Positions 39,137-48,481 of a DNA stretch of 64,000 nucleotides are shown here, in pieces. Positions within the stretch are counted from its first letter, which is position 1, and each line of letters begins with the position of its first letter. A model generated the notes under the pieces. That model was not told the DNA's origin. It saw only the letters and a list, made by a program, of their open reading frames with translations, and made no database searches. The translations under genes were made by a program, and so were the position numbers. The stretch spans positions 124,001 through 188,000 of the forward strand of contig BOKS01000005.1 in NCBI GenBank assembly GCA_016861105.1. The letters run 5' to 3'. The DNA is from Betaproteobacteria bacterium. Its GTDB lineage: Bacteria > Pseudomonadota > Gammaproteobacteria > Burkholderiales > Casimicrobiaceae.

Positions 39137-40309
39137 TCAGCGGCGCCGGTGGCGTGCCGCCAGCCCGCCCAGCCCCAGCGCGAGGCCCACGGAGCCGAAG
39201 ACGGGGATCATGCCCACGGTGGTGCCGATCGCGCCGAACACGAGCGGCACGGTGACCGCCATCGTCTGGATGAGCGACATGCGCAGGCCGACGATCTCGC
39301 CGACGCGCCCGGGCGGCGAGTGCTCGTGCAGCAGCGACATCACCATGGGCTGGCTCGTCCCGAGCGCCATGCCGAGCCCGAACGAGAGCACGACCAGCGC
39401 CAGCGTGCTCGAGGTGAACGGGAACGCGACGTAGACCGCTGCCGACGCTAGCAGCGCGACCCGCAGCACCTTCATCTGCGGCGGCCGTGCGCCCACGAGC
39501 CAAGGCATCACGAGCCGCACGGCGAAGGTCGCGGCCGCGAACGCCGACAGGATCGAGCCGATCTGCGAGGCCGACAGGCCGATGCGCGAGCCGTAGATCG
39601 GCACGAAGATCGAGTGCAGGTCCCAGCCGATTGCGAACAGCGCGTTGAGCGCGAGCAGCTTGCGCAGCATCGGGTGGCGCAGCAGCTCCCGCATCCCCGC
39701 GCCGCCGGCCGCCTCGCCGCGCGCGTGCACGGCCGGCAGGCGCAGCGCGCCCCGCAGCAGCGCCACGAGCGTCACCGCCGGCGCGACGGCGAGCAGCGCG
39801 AAGGCCCAGCGGAAGCCGGCGAGGTCGATCGCGACGCCGGCCAGCAGCGGGCCGGCGAACGCCGACGCCGACAGCCCGAGCGCGTACCAGCTGAAGTTGA
39901 CGGTGCGCGACAGCGGGTCGCCCAGCTCGCCGACGATGCGCTGCGCCGGCACCTGGTAGAGCATGAACGACAGCCCCGCGAGCATCGCGGCGCAGAAGAG
40001 CGCGGGCAGCCCCGGCCACAACGCCGGCAGCAGCGCGGCCGCCACCGACCCGGCGGTGCCCCAGACCATCGGCCGCCGCGGCCCGATGCGGTCAACGAGC
40101 CGCCCCGCAGCGATCGCGAGCAGCGCGGGCAGCAGCGCGAACAGCGCCATCAGCAGGCCGACCAGCGCCGGCGAGGCGTCGCGCGACAGCGCGTCGAGCG
40201 CCACGGCGACACGCCCGCCGGTGAGCAGCACGTGGTTGCACGCGCCGAAGAGAATCAGCGCGGCCAGCGTCCCCGAGGGCAGGCGCCGCGGGGCGACCGC
40301 GGCGCTCAC
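39137..40309 (-). CDS. MFS transporter
   Basis: 390 residues with about twelve TM helices. Motif A appears as AAGRLVDRIGPRRPMVWG between TM2 and TM3. General resemblance to sugar/drug MFS carriers; substrate unknown. The start is GTG 40309 (MSAAVAPRRLP), since the longer upstream frame is low-complexity and not protein-like. A minus-strand TACAAT lies at 40504-40499. Convergent with msrA. Confidence 0.87.
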   Translation of the reverse strand: MSAAVAPRRLPSGTLAALILFGACNHVLLTGGRVAVALDALSRDASPALVGLLMALFALLPALLAIAAGRLVDRIGPRRPMVWGTAGSVAAALLPALWPGLPALFCAAMLAGLSFMLYQVPAQRIVGELGDPLSRTVNFSWYALGLSASAFAGPLLAGVAIDLAGFRWAFALLAVAPAVTLVALLRGALRLPAVHARGEAAGGAGMRELLRHPMLRKLLALNALFAIGWDLHSIFVPIYGSRIGLSASQIGSILSAFAAATFAVRLVMPWLVGARPPQMKVLRVALLASAAVYVAFPFTSSTLALVVLSFGLGMALGTSQPMVMSLLHEHSPPGRVGEIVGLRMSLIQTMAVTVPLVFGAIGTTVGMIPVFGSVGLALGLGGLAARHRRR

Positions 40310-40858
40310 CGGGCTGTCCCAGGAGATCGGGAAACGTCGCGGTTCACGGTACCGGCCGCCCGGGAAGGCGCCCGCGCAGGGTGCCCGTGCGCACGGCCCG
40401 CCGCACGCGTGGCGCGAGGGGCACGACCGCGGCGCCGCAGGCGCGCGGATCGGCAGGACGAAGCGCGGGAGGGAATCGGCAACACGGAAGAGACCGCGAT
40501 TGTAACGCGGCGCGCGCCGCCCCGCGCCGTCGCTCGTCGTGCCCGACGCGGTGCCACCGCCTTCGCAGCAGCGCGTGTTGGCGGTCGTCGCGGTCGCCGC
40601 GCGCGCCGCTCCGGGGGGCGGACGCGCCGCCCTGGCGCACGTGCCGCAGCAGCGGGAGCGCGAACAGCGCGGTGCGGCGGGTACGACGGTCGTCGCCAGC
40701 CGCCCGCGGTTGCCGGCCGCATCGGCGACCTCCACGGGCGCGGCACGCAGCCACGACCGCGCGGGCGGAGCGTCGCCTCGCCCGGCGGCGCGACCGGTGC
40801 CGGCGCGCGCGGTGGCGCAACGCGTTCGCGCGCGCGCAACACTTCGGTTCTCCCTATG

Positions 40859-40882
40859 AAAAAACCCCGATCGAGGGGCTTT
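40859..40882 (-). terminator. Rho-independent terminator pointing leftwards
   Basis: On the minus strand CCCC-TCGATC-GGGG is followed by TTTTTT. It would end a leftward transcript, yet the gene to its right (41003) runs rightward. A weaker rightward use is possible because CTTTCC follows on the plus strand. Confidence 0.5.
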
Positions 40883-40901
40883 CCCCAGAGGGCCTTTGGG
40901 G

Positions 40902-40907
40902 TATAGT
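40902..40907 (+). promoter_or_regulatory. -10 element of the histone H1-like/SWIB gene
   Basis: GTATAGT, about 95 bases ahead of the ATG, implies a long 5' leader. The spacer holds a CCCCA/TGGGG inverted repeat. No strong -35 is seen. Confidence 0.45.
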
Positions 40908-41002
40908 CCGACGCGATGGAGCAGGACGCACCCTAGACAGGAGGGTCTGCTTCAGAACGCACGGCCGCCGTACCGAGCACTCCAATCCAGGAAGGAGAAT
41001 CA

Positions 41003-41410
41003 ATGGCTACTGCCAAGAAAGCTGCGAAGAAAGCCCCGGCCAAGAAGCCTGCCGCGAAGAAGGCCCCCGCGAAGAAGGCCCCGGCCAAGAAAGCGCCGGC
41101 CAAGAAGGCCGCGAAGAAGGCCCCGGCGAAGAAGGCCGCAGCGAAGAAGACCGCCGCGAAGCGCAAGCCGAACGCCGCGTTCATGAAGGCGATGACGCCC
41201 TCCGCCGCGCTCGCCTCGATCGTCGGCAGCAACCCGCTCCCGCGCACCGAGGTCACGAAGAAGGTCTGGGACTACATCAAGAAGAACAAGCTGCAGGACG
41301 CGGTCAACAAGCGCATGATCAACGCCGACGAGAAGCTCAAGGCGGTGCTCGGCAAGGCGAAGGTCACGATGTTCGAGATGACGAAGCTGATCTCGTCGCA
41401 TCTCAAGTAG
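41003..41410 (+). CDS. Histone H1-like DNA-binding protein with C-terminal SWIB domain
   Basis: A 135-residue protein in two parts. Residues 1-55 are almost only Lys, Ala and Pro in PAKKA-type repeats, like bacterial histone H1-like tails that bind DNA non-specifically. Residues about 56-135 (KPNAAFMKAMTPSAALASIVG to the end) form a SWIB/MDM2 domain, shown by LPRTEVTKKVWDYIKKNKLQD and FEMTKLISSHL. The combination suggests a nucleoid-associated protein. A good GGAAGGAGA Shine-Dalgarno precedes ATG 41003, and a strong terminator follows, so it is monocistronic and probably highly expressed. Confidence 0.92.
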   Translation: MATAKKAAKKAPAKKPAAKKAPAKKAPAKKAPAKKAAKKAPAKKAAAKKTAAKRKPNAAFMKAMTPSAALASIVGSNPLPRTEVTKKVWDYIKKNKLQDAVNKRMINADEKLKAVLGKAKVTMFEMTKLISSHLK

Positions 41411-41452
41411 CCGCGGCGCCGCGATCCGCGGCGCGCGACCGGGACACGACGG

Positions 41453-41486
41453 ACGGCCGGGCAGCGATGCCCGGCCGTTTCGTTTG
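41453..41486 (+). terminator. Rho-independent terminator of the histone/SWIB gene
   Basis: ACGGCCGGGCA-GCGA-TGCCCGGCCGT, an 11-base perfect stem with a GNRA loop, followed by TTCGTTT. Confidence 0.9.
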
Positions 41487-41517
41487 CGTTGCGCAGGCGG
41501 CGCCGCGCCTCGCGCGG

Positions 41518-42408
41518 TTACGCGGCGCCTCCCTGGCGCGTGCCCTGCAGCGCGGCGATCCGCTGCTCGATCGGCGGGTGCGTCGAGAAGAGCGCCATCA
41601 GCCCCGACTTGTCCGTGATGCCGAGCGTCTTGATGCCCTCCGGCAGCGAGGCCTCCTCGCTCACGCCGCCGAGGCGGCGCAGCGCGTTGATCATCGGGGT
41701 CGGCGTGCCGAGGTAGCCCGCCGCGCCGCGGTCCGCGCGGAATTCGCGCTGGCGCGAGAACCACGCGACGATGATCGACGCGATCAGCCCGAACACGATC
41801 TGGCAGACCATCACGGTGACGAAGTAGCCCGGGCCCGTGCCGCGCTCGGTGCGGAAGACCGCGCGGTCGACGATCGACCCGACGATGCGCGACAGGAACA
41901 CGACGAAGGTGTTCACGACGCCCTGGATCAGCGTCATCGTCACCATGTCGCCGTTGGCGACGTGGGCGACCTCGTGGCCGAGCACCGCCTCGACCTCCTC
42001 CTTGTTCATCGACTGCAGCAGGCCCGTCGACACGGCCACCAGCGCCGAGTTCTTGAAGGCGCCGGTGGCGAATGCGTTGGGCGGTCCCTCGTAGATCGCC
42101 ACCTCGGGCATGCCGATGCCGGCGCGCTCGGCGAGGCGCCGCACGGTCTCGACCAGCCAGGCCTCGACCTGGTCGCGCGGCTGCTCGATGACGTGCGCGC
42201 CGGTCGACCACTTCGCCATGGCCTTGCTCATCAGCAGCGAGATGATCGCGCCCGTGAAGCCGACCACCGCCGAGAAGGCGAGCAGCGGGCCGTAGGCGAT
42301 GCCGGTGGCGTCGTACACCGCCCGGTCGAGGCCGAACAGCCGCAGGACGACGGACAGCACGACCAGCACGGCGATGTTGGTCGCGAGGAACAGGACGATG
42401 CGTTTCAT
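41518..42408 (-). CDS. htpX: Membrane-bound zinc metalloprotease HtpX
   Basis: A 296-residue M48-family inner-membrane protease. N-terminal TM segments ([19 protein letters not shown]), the zinc motif HEVAH in [14 protein letters not shown], further TM helices and a catalytic EFRADR for the third zinc ligand. Degrades misfolded membrane proteins under stress. Start ATG 42408; convergent with the histone/SWIB gene. Confidence 0.97.
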   Translation of the reverse strand: MKRIVLFLATNIAVLVVLSVVLRLFGLDRAVYDATGIAYGPLLAFSAVVGFTGAIISLLMSKAMAKWSTGAHVIEQPRDQVEAWLVETVRRLAERAGIGMPEVAIYEGPPNAFATGAFKNSALVAVSTGLLQSMNKEEVEAVLGHEVAHVANGDMVTMTLIQGVVNTFVVFLSRIVGSIVDRAVFRTERGTGPGYFVTVMVCQIVFGLIASIIVAWFSRQREFRADRGAAGYLGTPTPMINALRRLGGVSEEASLPEGIKTLGITDKSGLMALFSTHPPIEQRIAALQGTRQGGAA

Positions 42409-42569
42409 GCGGCTGTCTCCGGTGTGCGGTGACGCGAGTCGTGAAGTGGCGGCATCCTCCGGCCGCCGGCGGCGCCCGGGGCCGTCGCGCCACTACGTGG
42501 GGCGGGGACGCACGGGTTTCAATCGGGCCGCGTTCGACATCGCCGGCGACGGCGAGTGCCCGGCCGCGG

Positions 42570-44399
42570 TCAGGGCTGGCGCCCGGACCACGAGTCCTTG
42601 AGCGTCACGGTGCGGTTGTACACCGGCCGGCCGGGCACGTGGTCGACGCGGTCGGCGACGAAGTAGCCGGCGCGCTCGAACTGGTACCTCGCCTCCGGCG
42701 GCGCGAGCGCCAGCGCGGGCTCGACCTGCGCGACGATCACCCGGCGCGAGTCGGGGTTGAGGTCGTCGAGGAAGTCGCGTTCCAGGAGGCCCGCTTCGTC
42801 GTCGTCGTCGCCGGCGACCTTCGCCGCGGCCGCCGCCGGTGCGTCGGGCTCGCCGCGCGTGCCCCAGGGGTTGCGGTCGCCGGGGAATGGCACGCGGAAC
42901 AGGCGGTCGTAGAGGCGCACCTCGGCCGGCACGGCCTCGTCGACGGCCAGCCAGTGGATGTTGCCCTTCACCTTGCGCGCCTCGGCGCCGGGGGTGCCGC
43001 TGCGCGTGCCGGGATCGTAGGTGCAGTGGACGACCGCGACGTTGCCCGCGGCGTCCTTCTCGACGCCGACGCAGCGCACGATGTAGGCATGGCGCAGCCG
43101 CACCTCGGCCCCGGGGGAGAGGCGGAAGTAGCCCTTCGGCGGCACCTCGGCGAAGTCGTCGCGCTCGATCCACAGCTCGCGAGCGAAGCGCAGCCCGCGC
43201 CGGCCGCGTTCCGGCTTCTGCGGGTGGTTCGGCGCGTGGCAGGTCTCCGAGGCGCCTTCCGGATAGTTGTCGATGACGAGCCGGATCGGGTCGAGGACGG
43301 CCACCCGGCGCTCCGCGCGCTCGTTGAGATCGTCGCGCATCGCGTCCTCGAGGACGCTCATGTCGATCCACGCGTCCGACTTCGACACGCCGGTGCGCTC
43401 CGCCATCAGCCGGAAGCCCTCCGGCGTGAACCCGCGACGCCGCGCGCCGACCAGCGTCGGCATCCGCGGATCGTCCCAGCCGTCGACGTGCCCGCCGTCG
43501 ACCAGCTGGATCAGCTTGCGCTTCGACAGGACGACGTACGTGAGCTTGAGGCGCGCGAACTCGATCTGCTGCGGCAGCGGGCGCTCGAGCCTGCCGCCGT
43601 CGGCGAGCCGCGCGATGACCCAGTCGTACAGCGGCCGGTGGTCCTGGAATTCCAGCGTGCAGATCGAGTGCGTGATCCGCTCCAGCGCGTCGGAGATGCA
43701 GTGCGTGTAGTCGTAGAGCGGATACACGCACCACTTGTCGCCCGTGCGGTGGTGCGAGGCGTGGCGGATGCGGTAGATCGCCGGGTCGCGCATGTTCACG
43801 TTCGGGCTCGCCATGTCGATCCGGAGCCGCAGCACGTGCGCGCCGTCGGGAAACTCGCCGGCGCGCATGCGGCGGAACAGGTCGAGGTTCTCCGCCGGCG
43901 TGCGGTCACGGTACGGGCTCGGCCGGCCGGGCTCGGTCAGCGTGCCCCGCGTCGCGCGCATCTCGTCGGCCGACTGGCTGTCGACGTAGGCGAGGCCCTG
44001 CCCGATGAACCACTCGGCGAACTCGTAGAGCCGGTCGTAGTAGTCGGACGCGTGGTAGAGGTGCTCTCCCCAGTCGTAGCCGAGCCAGCGCACCGACTCC
44101 TCGATCGACGCCTCGTACTCGACGTCCTCCTTGAGCGGGTTGGTGTCGTCGAACCGCAGGTGGCAGCGGCCGCCGTTCTCGCGCGCGATCCCGAAGTTCA
44201 GGATGACCGACTTCGCGTGGCCGTAGTGCAGGTAACCGTTCGGCTCGGGCGGGAACCGCGTGACGACGCGGCCGCCGTACTTGCCGGTCCGGGCGTCGTC
44301 CGCCACGATGGCGCGGATGAAGTTCGGCGCGGGGACGGCTTCCAGGCGCTCGCGCGCCGCGGCCGGCGCCCTCACGCCGTCTTGCGGTGCAACAGCCAT
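42570..44399 (-). CDS. glnS: Glutaminyl-tRNA synthetase
   Basis: A 609-residue class I synthetase. The HIGH-type motif is PPEPNGYLHYGHAKS and the KMSKS-type motif VLSKRK; the C-terminal anticodon-binding beta-barrels follow. It charges tRNA-Gln. The C-terminal insertion APAAAAAKVAGDDDDEAGLL (about 525-545) is a low-complexity acidic stretch not seen in E. coli. Start ATG 44399. The 161 bases to htpX carry no gene. Confidence 0.97.
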   Translation of the reverse strand: MAVAPQDGVRAPAAARERLEAVPAPNFIRAIVADDARTGKYGGRVVTRFPPEPNGYLHYGHAKSVILNFGIARENGGRCHLRFDDTNPLKEDVEYEASIEESVRWLGYDWGEHLYHASDYYDRLYEFAEWFIGQGLAYVDSQSADEMRATRGTLTEPGRPSPYRDRTPAENLDLFRRMRAGEFPDGAHVLRLRIDMASPNVNMRDPAIYRIRHASHHRTGDKWCVYPLYDYTHCISDALERITHSICTLEFQDHRPLYDWVIARLADGGRLERPLPQQIEFARLKLTYVVLSKRKLIQLVDGGHVDGWDDPRMPTLVGARRRGFTPEGFRLMAERTGVSKSDAWIDMSVLEDAMRDDLNERAERRVAVLDPIRLVIDNYPEGASETCHAPNHPQKPERGRRGLRFARELWIERDDFAEVPPKGYFRLSPGAEVRLRHAYIVRCVGVEKDAAGNVAVVHCTYDPGTRSGTPGAEARKVKGNIHWLAVDEAVPAEVRLYDRLFRVPFPGDRNPWGTRGEPDAPAAAAAKVAGDDDDEAGLLERDFLDDLNPDSRRVIVAQVEPALALAPPEARYQFERAGYFVADRVDHVPGRPVYNRTVTLKDSWSGRQP

Positions 44400-44907
44400 G
44401 CGGATTTGTTCATGAACAATCGAGGTCGTCGGTCGATTCTACGCGGGCCGCCGCAGCGCGTCATGCGCCCGGGGCGGCCGCCCCCGAGGGAACCCCGCGG
44501 AAAGCCGCGCCCCACCTCGCTTCCCGGGCGGCTGTCGGTCGGCGGCGGACACGGTTGTCCACAAATCCTGTGGATAGGAATGTGCATATCTTGTACAGTC
44601 CGCGTCCAACCCCATGAACCGGCAGTGAAAAGGCTGCGATGACCAAAATCGCGCCGGACAAAAGCAACGCCCGATCAGGCGTTTAAACGTGCTCGCCGCC
44701 GCATCCCGCGCGCCGGCGGCGGCGCCTTCGTGACAGCGCCATGACAGGCACCCGCCGTCAAGCCCCCGGATCGTTGTCCATGACAGACCTGTACCAGCGG
44801 CAATGCCGGCGTCGGCCGGCCGGGCCCGCCGGCCGGCCGCGCTCGCCCGTCGGGACGTCGTGAGCTCCCGCCCCGGCGATGCACCGCAACAACCCGAGGT
44901 GCCGGGA
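44400..44907. other. 508-base divergent region between glnS and xseA
   Basis: No convincing gene. TTGTCCACA (44555-44563) and TGTGGATAG (44569-44577) form an inverted pair of DnaA-box-like nine-mers. A minus-strand terminator-like AACGCC-N6-GGCGTT followed by GCTTTT lies at 44683-44658. A 15-codon frame (ATG 44639) and a 68-codon minus-strand frame are present but unsupported. Less GC-rich than its surroundings around 44575-44610. Confidence 0.6.
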
Positions 44908-46227
44908 ATGCCGCCGCCCGTGCTCCCGGTCGGGTTGCTCGTCTCCTCCGCACGCCTGCTCCTCGAGCGGCACCTCGGCGTCGTCTGGGTCGGCGGCGAA
45001 GTCTCGAACCTCTTCCGCGCCGCTTCGGGCCACGTCTACTTCACGCTCAAGGACGCCGCCGCGCAGGTGAAGTGCACGCTGTGGCGCAGCAAGGCGCAGC
45101 TCGTGCCGTTCACGCTGCGCGACGGCATGGCGGTGGAGGTGCGCGCGCTCGCCTCGATGTACGAGGCGCGCGGCGAGTTCCAGCTCAGCGTCGACACGAT
45201 CCGACACGCCGGCGTGGGCGCGCTCTACGAGCGCTTCCTCGCGCTCAAGGCGAAGCTGGAGGCGGCGGGCTGGCTCGCGCCCGAGCGCAAGCGGCCGCTG
45301 CCTGCGTTTCCGCGGCGCGTCGGCGTCGTCACGTCCCCGCGCGCGGCGGCGCTGCGCGACGTGCTCGCCACGTTCGCGCGGCGCTGGCCGCAGCTAAGCG
45401 TGGTCGTCTACCCGTGCGCCGTCCAGGGCGACGGCGCGGCCGCGGAGATCGCGCAGGCCATCCGCACGGCCAACGCGCGGCGCGAGGTGGACGTGCTGAT
45501 CGTCTGCCGCGGCGGTGGCTCGATCGAGGACCTCTGGGCGTTCAACGAGGAGGTCGTGGCGCGCGCCATCGTCGAGTCGGCGTTGCCGGTGGTCGCCGGC
45601 GTGGGGCACGAAACCGACGTCACGATCTGCGACTTCGCCGCCGACGCGCGGGCGCCCACGCCGACCGGCGCCGCGGCGCTCGTGACGCCCGACTGTGCGG
45701 AGCTCCGCCACCGCGCCGGCCAGGTCGCGCGCCGCCTGCAGCACGCGCTCGCCTACCGCCTCGCGCACGCGACGCAGCGCGTCGATCACGCGTCGCGACG
45801 CCTCGTCCATCCCGCCGCGCGCCTCGCCGAGCAGCGTGCGCGCCGTGCCGACCTCGCGGGGCGGCTGGCGCGCGCCGCGGCGCGGGTGTGCGCGGAGCGG
45901 GCGCGCGCGCTGGACGGCGCCCGCCTGCGCTTCACGCGCGAGCTGCGCTCGCCGCTGCCCGGCGCCGAGCGCGTCGCGGTGGCGTGCGCGGACCTGGTTC
46001 GCGCCGGCGCCCGCGCCGTGGACGCCCGCGCGCAGCGCGTCGCCGCGCTCGCGCAGGGGCTCGCGCACCTCGATCCGGAGGCGGTGCTCGCGCGCGGCTA
46101 CGCGATCGTCGCGGACGCGCAGGGCCGCGTCGTCGTGGATGCCGCCCAGGTCGACACCGGCGACGAGGTCTCGATCGCGCTCGCCCGCGGCCGGGTACGC
46201 GCGGCCATCACCTCCCGCCAGAATTAG
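44908..46227 (+). CDS. xseA: Exodeoxyribonuclease VII large subunit
   Basis: 439 residues. An N-terminal OB fold ([25 protein letters not shown]) is followed by the nuclease core with [31 protein letters not shown] and [17 protein letters not shown]. Long C-terminal helices follow. With XseB it degrades single-stranded DNA. ATG 44908 has GAGG nine bases ahead and gives the family's usual N-terminal length; GTG 44860 and ATG 44803 are alternatives. The stop codon lies inside the first copy of a family-2 repeat, so the repeat array touches the gene end. Confidence 0.94.
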   Translation: MPPPVLPVGLLVSSARLLLERHLGVVWVGGEVSNLFRAASGHVYFTLKDAAAQVKCTLWRSKAQLVPFTLRDGMAVEVRALASMYEARGEFQLSVDTIRHAGVGALYERFLALKAKLEAAGWLAPERKRPLPAFPRRVGVVTSPRAAALRDVLATFARRWPQLSVVVYPCAVQGDGAAAEIAQAIRTANARREVDVLIVCRGGGSIEDLWAFNEEVVARAIVESALPVVAGVGHETDVTICDFAADARAPTPTGAAALVTPDCAELRHRAGQVARRLQHALAYRLAHATQRVDHASRRLVHPAARLAEQRARRADLAGRLARAAARVCAERARALDGARLRFTRELRSPLPGAERVAVACADLVRAGARAVDARAQRVAALAQGLAHLDPEAVLARGYAIVADAQGRVVVDAAQVDTGDEVSIALARGRVRAAITSRQN

Positions 46228-46410
46228 GGTCAGACTCGCATTTCCGCACAACGCAGAACGAGGGTCAGACTCGAATTTCGTCGCTGGGTTACCGGCGCGC
46301 GCGAGCCTTGCGATCCGGAAATTCGAGTCTGACCCTCGTTTCCCGTGGCCGGCTTATTGGCGTGCGCGCGCGTTGCGATCCCGAAATTCGAGTCTGACCC
46401 TCGTTTCCCC
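46221..46410. repeat. GGGTCAGACTCG repeat array, family 2, copy B
   Basis: Four copies: two direct (46221-46248 and 46256-46280) and two inverted (46318-46343 and 46382-46408). The inverted pair also share flanking sequence (TTGCGATCC-GAAATTCGAG), giving a 64-base unit. The first copy reads TTAGGGTCAG instead of ACGAGGGTCAG and its TAG is the xseA stop. Same unit and same head-to-head arrangement as the 20-kb array. Confidence 0.9.
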
Positions 46411-46437
46411 CCGGGACGCGGGATCGGGCGCTGCGGC

Positions 46438-47601
46438 TCAGGCCTCGTCCGGATCGGGATCGTCGATGGCGCCGGCGGCACGCAGCGTCGCGATCACGTC
46501 CGCCGGCGCCTGCGCCGGGATCCTCGGCGTGGCGCAGACGACGTCCGCGTTCTGCGCACGGTGGCGCAGCGCGTGGTCCATCAGCACGATGGCGAGCATC
46601 GCCTCGGCGATCGGCGTGGCGCGGATGCCCACGCAGGGATCGTGGCGCCCGTGCGTGTTGACGACGACCGCACGCCCGGCCTTGTCGATCGAATGGCGGT
46701 CGAGGCGGATCGACGAGGTCGGCTTGACGGCGATCGACACGACGATGTCCTGCCCGGTCGAGATGCCGCCGAGGATGCCGCCGGCCTGGTTGCCGACGAA
46801 GCCCTGCGGCGTCATCTCGTCGGAGTGCTCGGTGCCCTTCTGCGCCACCGCCGCGAAGCCCGCGCCGATCTCGACGCCCTTGACGGCGTTGATGCCCATC
46901 ATCGCGCAGGCGATGTCGGCGTCGAGCTTGTCGTAGACCGGCTCGCCCCAGCCGACCGGCACGCCGCTCGCGACCACGGCGATGCGCGCGCCGCACGAGT
47001 CGCCCGACTTGCGCAGCGCGTCCATGAACGCCTCGAGGCGCGGCACGACGCTCGCGTTGGCTACGAAGAACGGGTTGGCGTCGACGTGCTCGAAGCCCTC
47101 GAAAGGCACGACGTTGGGCCCGAGCTGCGTCAGGTGCCCGCGGATCGCGACGCCGTGGCGCTCGCGCAGCCACTTCCTCGCGATCGCCCCGGCCGCCACC
47201 CGGACGGCGGTCTCGCGCGCGGACTGCCGGCCGCCGCCGCGGTAGTCGCGCTCCCCGTACTTCTGCCAGTACGTGTAGTCGGCGTGCCCGGGGCGGAACG
47301 TGTCGGCGATGCGCGCGTAGTCCCGGCTGCGCTGATCCTCGTTGCGGATCAGCAGCGCGATCGGCGTCCCCGTGGTGCGGCCCTCGAAGACGCCGGAGAG
47401 GATCTCGACGCTGTCGGATTCGCGCCGCTGCGTGACGTGGCGCGACGTGCCGGGCTTGCGCCGGTCGAGCTCGCGCTGGATGTCGGCCTGCGCGAGGGCG
47501 AGCCCCGGCGGGCAGCCGTCGACGACGCAGCCGATCGCCGGACCGTGCGACTCCCCGAACGAGGTGACGCAGAAGACCCTGCCGAGCGTGTTGCCGGACA
47601 T
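46438..47601 (-). CDS. aroC: Chorismate synthase
   Basis: 387 residues. FGESHG near residue 15, [18 protein letters not shown] and [15 protein letters not shown] are the three family signatures. Converts EPSP to chorismate with reduced FMN, the last shikimate step. Start ATG 47601. The gene ends 28 bases from the repeat array that follows xseA, with which it converges. Confidence 0.98.
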   Translation of the reverse strand: MSGNTLGRVFCVTSFGESHGPAIGCVVDGCPPGLALAQADIQRELDRRKPGTSRHVTQRRESDSVEILSGVFEGRTTGTPIALLIRNEDQRSRDYARIADTFRPGHADYTYWQKYGERDYRGGGRQSARETAVRVAAGAIARKWLRERHGVAIRGHLTQLGPNVVPFEGFEHVDANPFFVANASVVPRLEAFMDALRKSGDSCGARIAVVASGVPVGWGEPVYDKLDADIACAMMGINAVKGVEIGAGFAAVAQKGTEHSDEMTPQGFVGNQAGGILGGISTGQDIVVSIAVKPTSSIRLDRHSIDKAGRAVVVNTHGRHDPCVGIRATPIAEAMLAIVLMDHALRHRAQNADVVCATPRIPAQAPADVIATLRAAGAIDDPDPDEA

Positions 47602-47713
47602 CGGAGCGTGCGCGCGCCGCGCGAGGTCGATGGGAAAAAAAGTCTAGCACGTGCCTCGCATCGCTCCTGCGCCGCGGCCTGCGACGCGCGGCGCGGCGTG
47701 GGAGAATCCCGGC

Positions 47714-48481
47714 ATGGACACGGCGGTGGCCATCGACGTCCGTCTCGCACGCGCGCTGCGCGAGGCGCGTCACGTCGCGGTGCTGACCGGGGCGGGGATC
47801 TCCGCCGAGTCGGGCGTTCCGACGTTCCGCGACGCGCTGACCGGCTTGTGGGCGACGTTCGATCCGCGCGAGCTGGCGACGCCGGCGGGGTTCCGGCGCA
47901 ATCCCAAGCTCGTCTGGGACTGGTATGCGGCGCGCCGCGAGCAGTTGCGCGAGGTCGCGCCCAACCCCGGGCACGACGCGCTCGCGCGCCTCGAGGCGCG
48001 CGTGCCCCGCTTCCTCCTCGCGACGCAGAACGTCGACGGGCTGCACGCGCGCGCCGGCAGCCGCCGGCTGGTCGAGCTGCACGGGAACATCGCGCGCGTG
48101 CGCTGCTCGCGCGAGCGCGGACGCATCGTCGCGACGTGGGACGAGCCGGCCGACGAGCCGCCGCGCTGCCCGTCGTGCGGCGCCTTCTTGCGTCCCGACG
48201 TCGTGTGGTTCGAGGAGGACCTGCCGGTCGACGCGCTGGTGGCGGCCGAGGACGCGGCGCGCGCCTGCGACCTGATGCTGGTCGTCGGCACGTCGGGCGA
48301 GGTCTATCCCGCGGCCGCGCTGCCCCAGTACGCCGCCGACGCGGGCGCGTGCGTCGTGGAAGTCAACCCCGCGCCCACGCCGCTGTCGCGGATCGCCGAC
48401 CACGCGCTGCGCGCGCCCGCCGGCGTGGCGCTCCCGGCGCTCGTGCGGGCGGCGTGGGGCGAGGACGTCATGCCGGCGTAG
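47714..48481 (+). CDS. Sirtuin, NAD-dependent protein deacylase
   Basis: 255 residues with TGAGISAESGVPTFRD for NAD binding, TQNVDGLH and catalytic His123 in ELHGN. Removes acyl groups from lysines. Only three cysteines remain in the zinc region (Cys131, Cys152, Cys155); the usual second Cys of the first pair is replaced by Glu or Arg (RCSRERG), so zinc binding may be altered or absent. Start ATG 47714. The 3' end overlaps the convergent ATP-grasp gene by 14 bases. Confidence 0.93.
   Translation: MDTAVAIDVRLARALREARHVAVLTGAGISAESGVPTFRDALTGLWATFDPRELATPAGFRRNPKLVWDWYAARREQLREVAPNPGHDALARLEARVPRFLLATQNVDGLHARAGSRRLVELHGNIARVRCSRERGRIVATWDEPADEPPRCPSCGAFLRPDVVWFEEDLPVDALVAAEDAARACDLMLVVGTSGEVYPAAALPQYAADAGACVVEVNPAPTPLSRIADHALRAPAGVALPALVRAAWGEDVMPA

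Larger units (their letters stand above)
40310..41002. other. Gene-poor 693-base region between MFS and histone/SWIB genes
   Basis: No confident gene. Contains a minus-strand TACAAT (40504-40499) that may start the MFS transcript, a hairpin with a minus-strand T-run (40861-40882), and the -10 of the histone gene (40902-40907). Frames in all directions are Arg/Ala/Pro-rich. A short minus-strand stretch that translates as VEVADAAGNRGRL (around 40735-40700) looks protein-like and might be a decayed gene, but no intact frame surrounds it. Confidence 0.6.

Noticed and set aside
40306-40859. Arg/Ala/Pro-rich ORFs of 100-180 codons on both strands
   Set aside because: No conserved motif, low-complexity composition, and no intact frame around the short protein-like stretch.
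44461-44667. 68-codon minus-strand ORF upstream of glnS
   Set aside because: No Shine-Dalgarno, no recognisable domain, and it overlaps the DnaA-box-like region.
46221-46227. Read-through of xseA into the repeat as a real C-terminal extension
   Set aside because: The stop TAG in the repeat is in frame and ends a normal-length XseA.
48468-48481. Sirtuin/ATP-grasp overlap as a frameshift or assembly error
   Set aside because: Both genes have intact ends with family-typical C-termini; a 14-base convergent overlap is tolerated in compact genomes.
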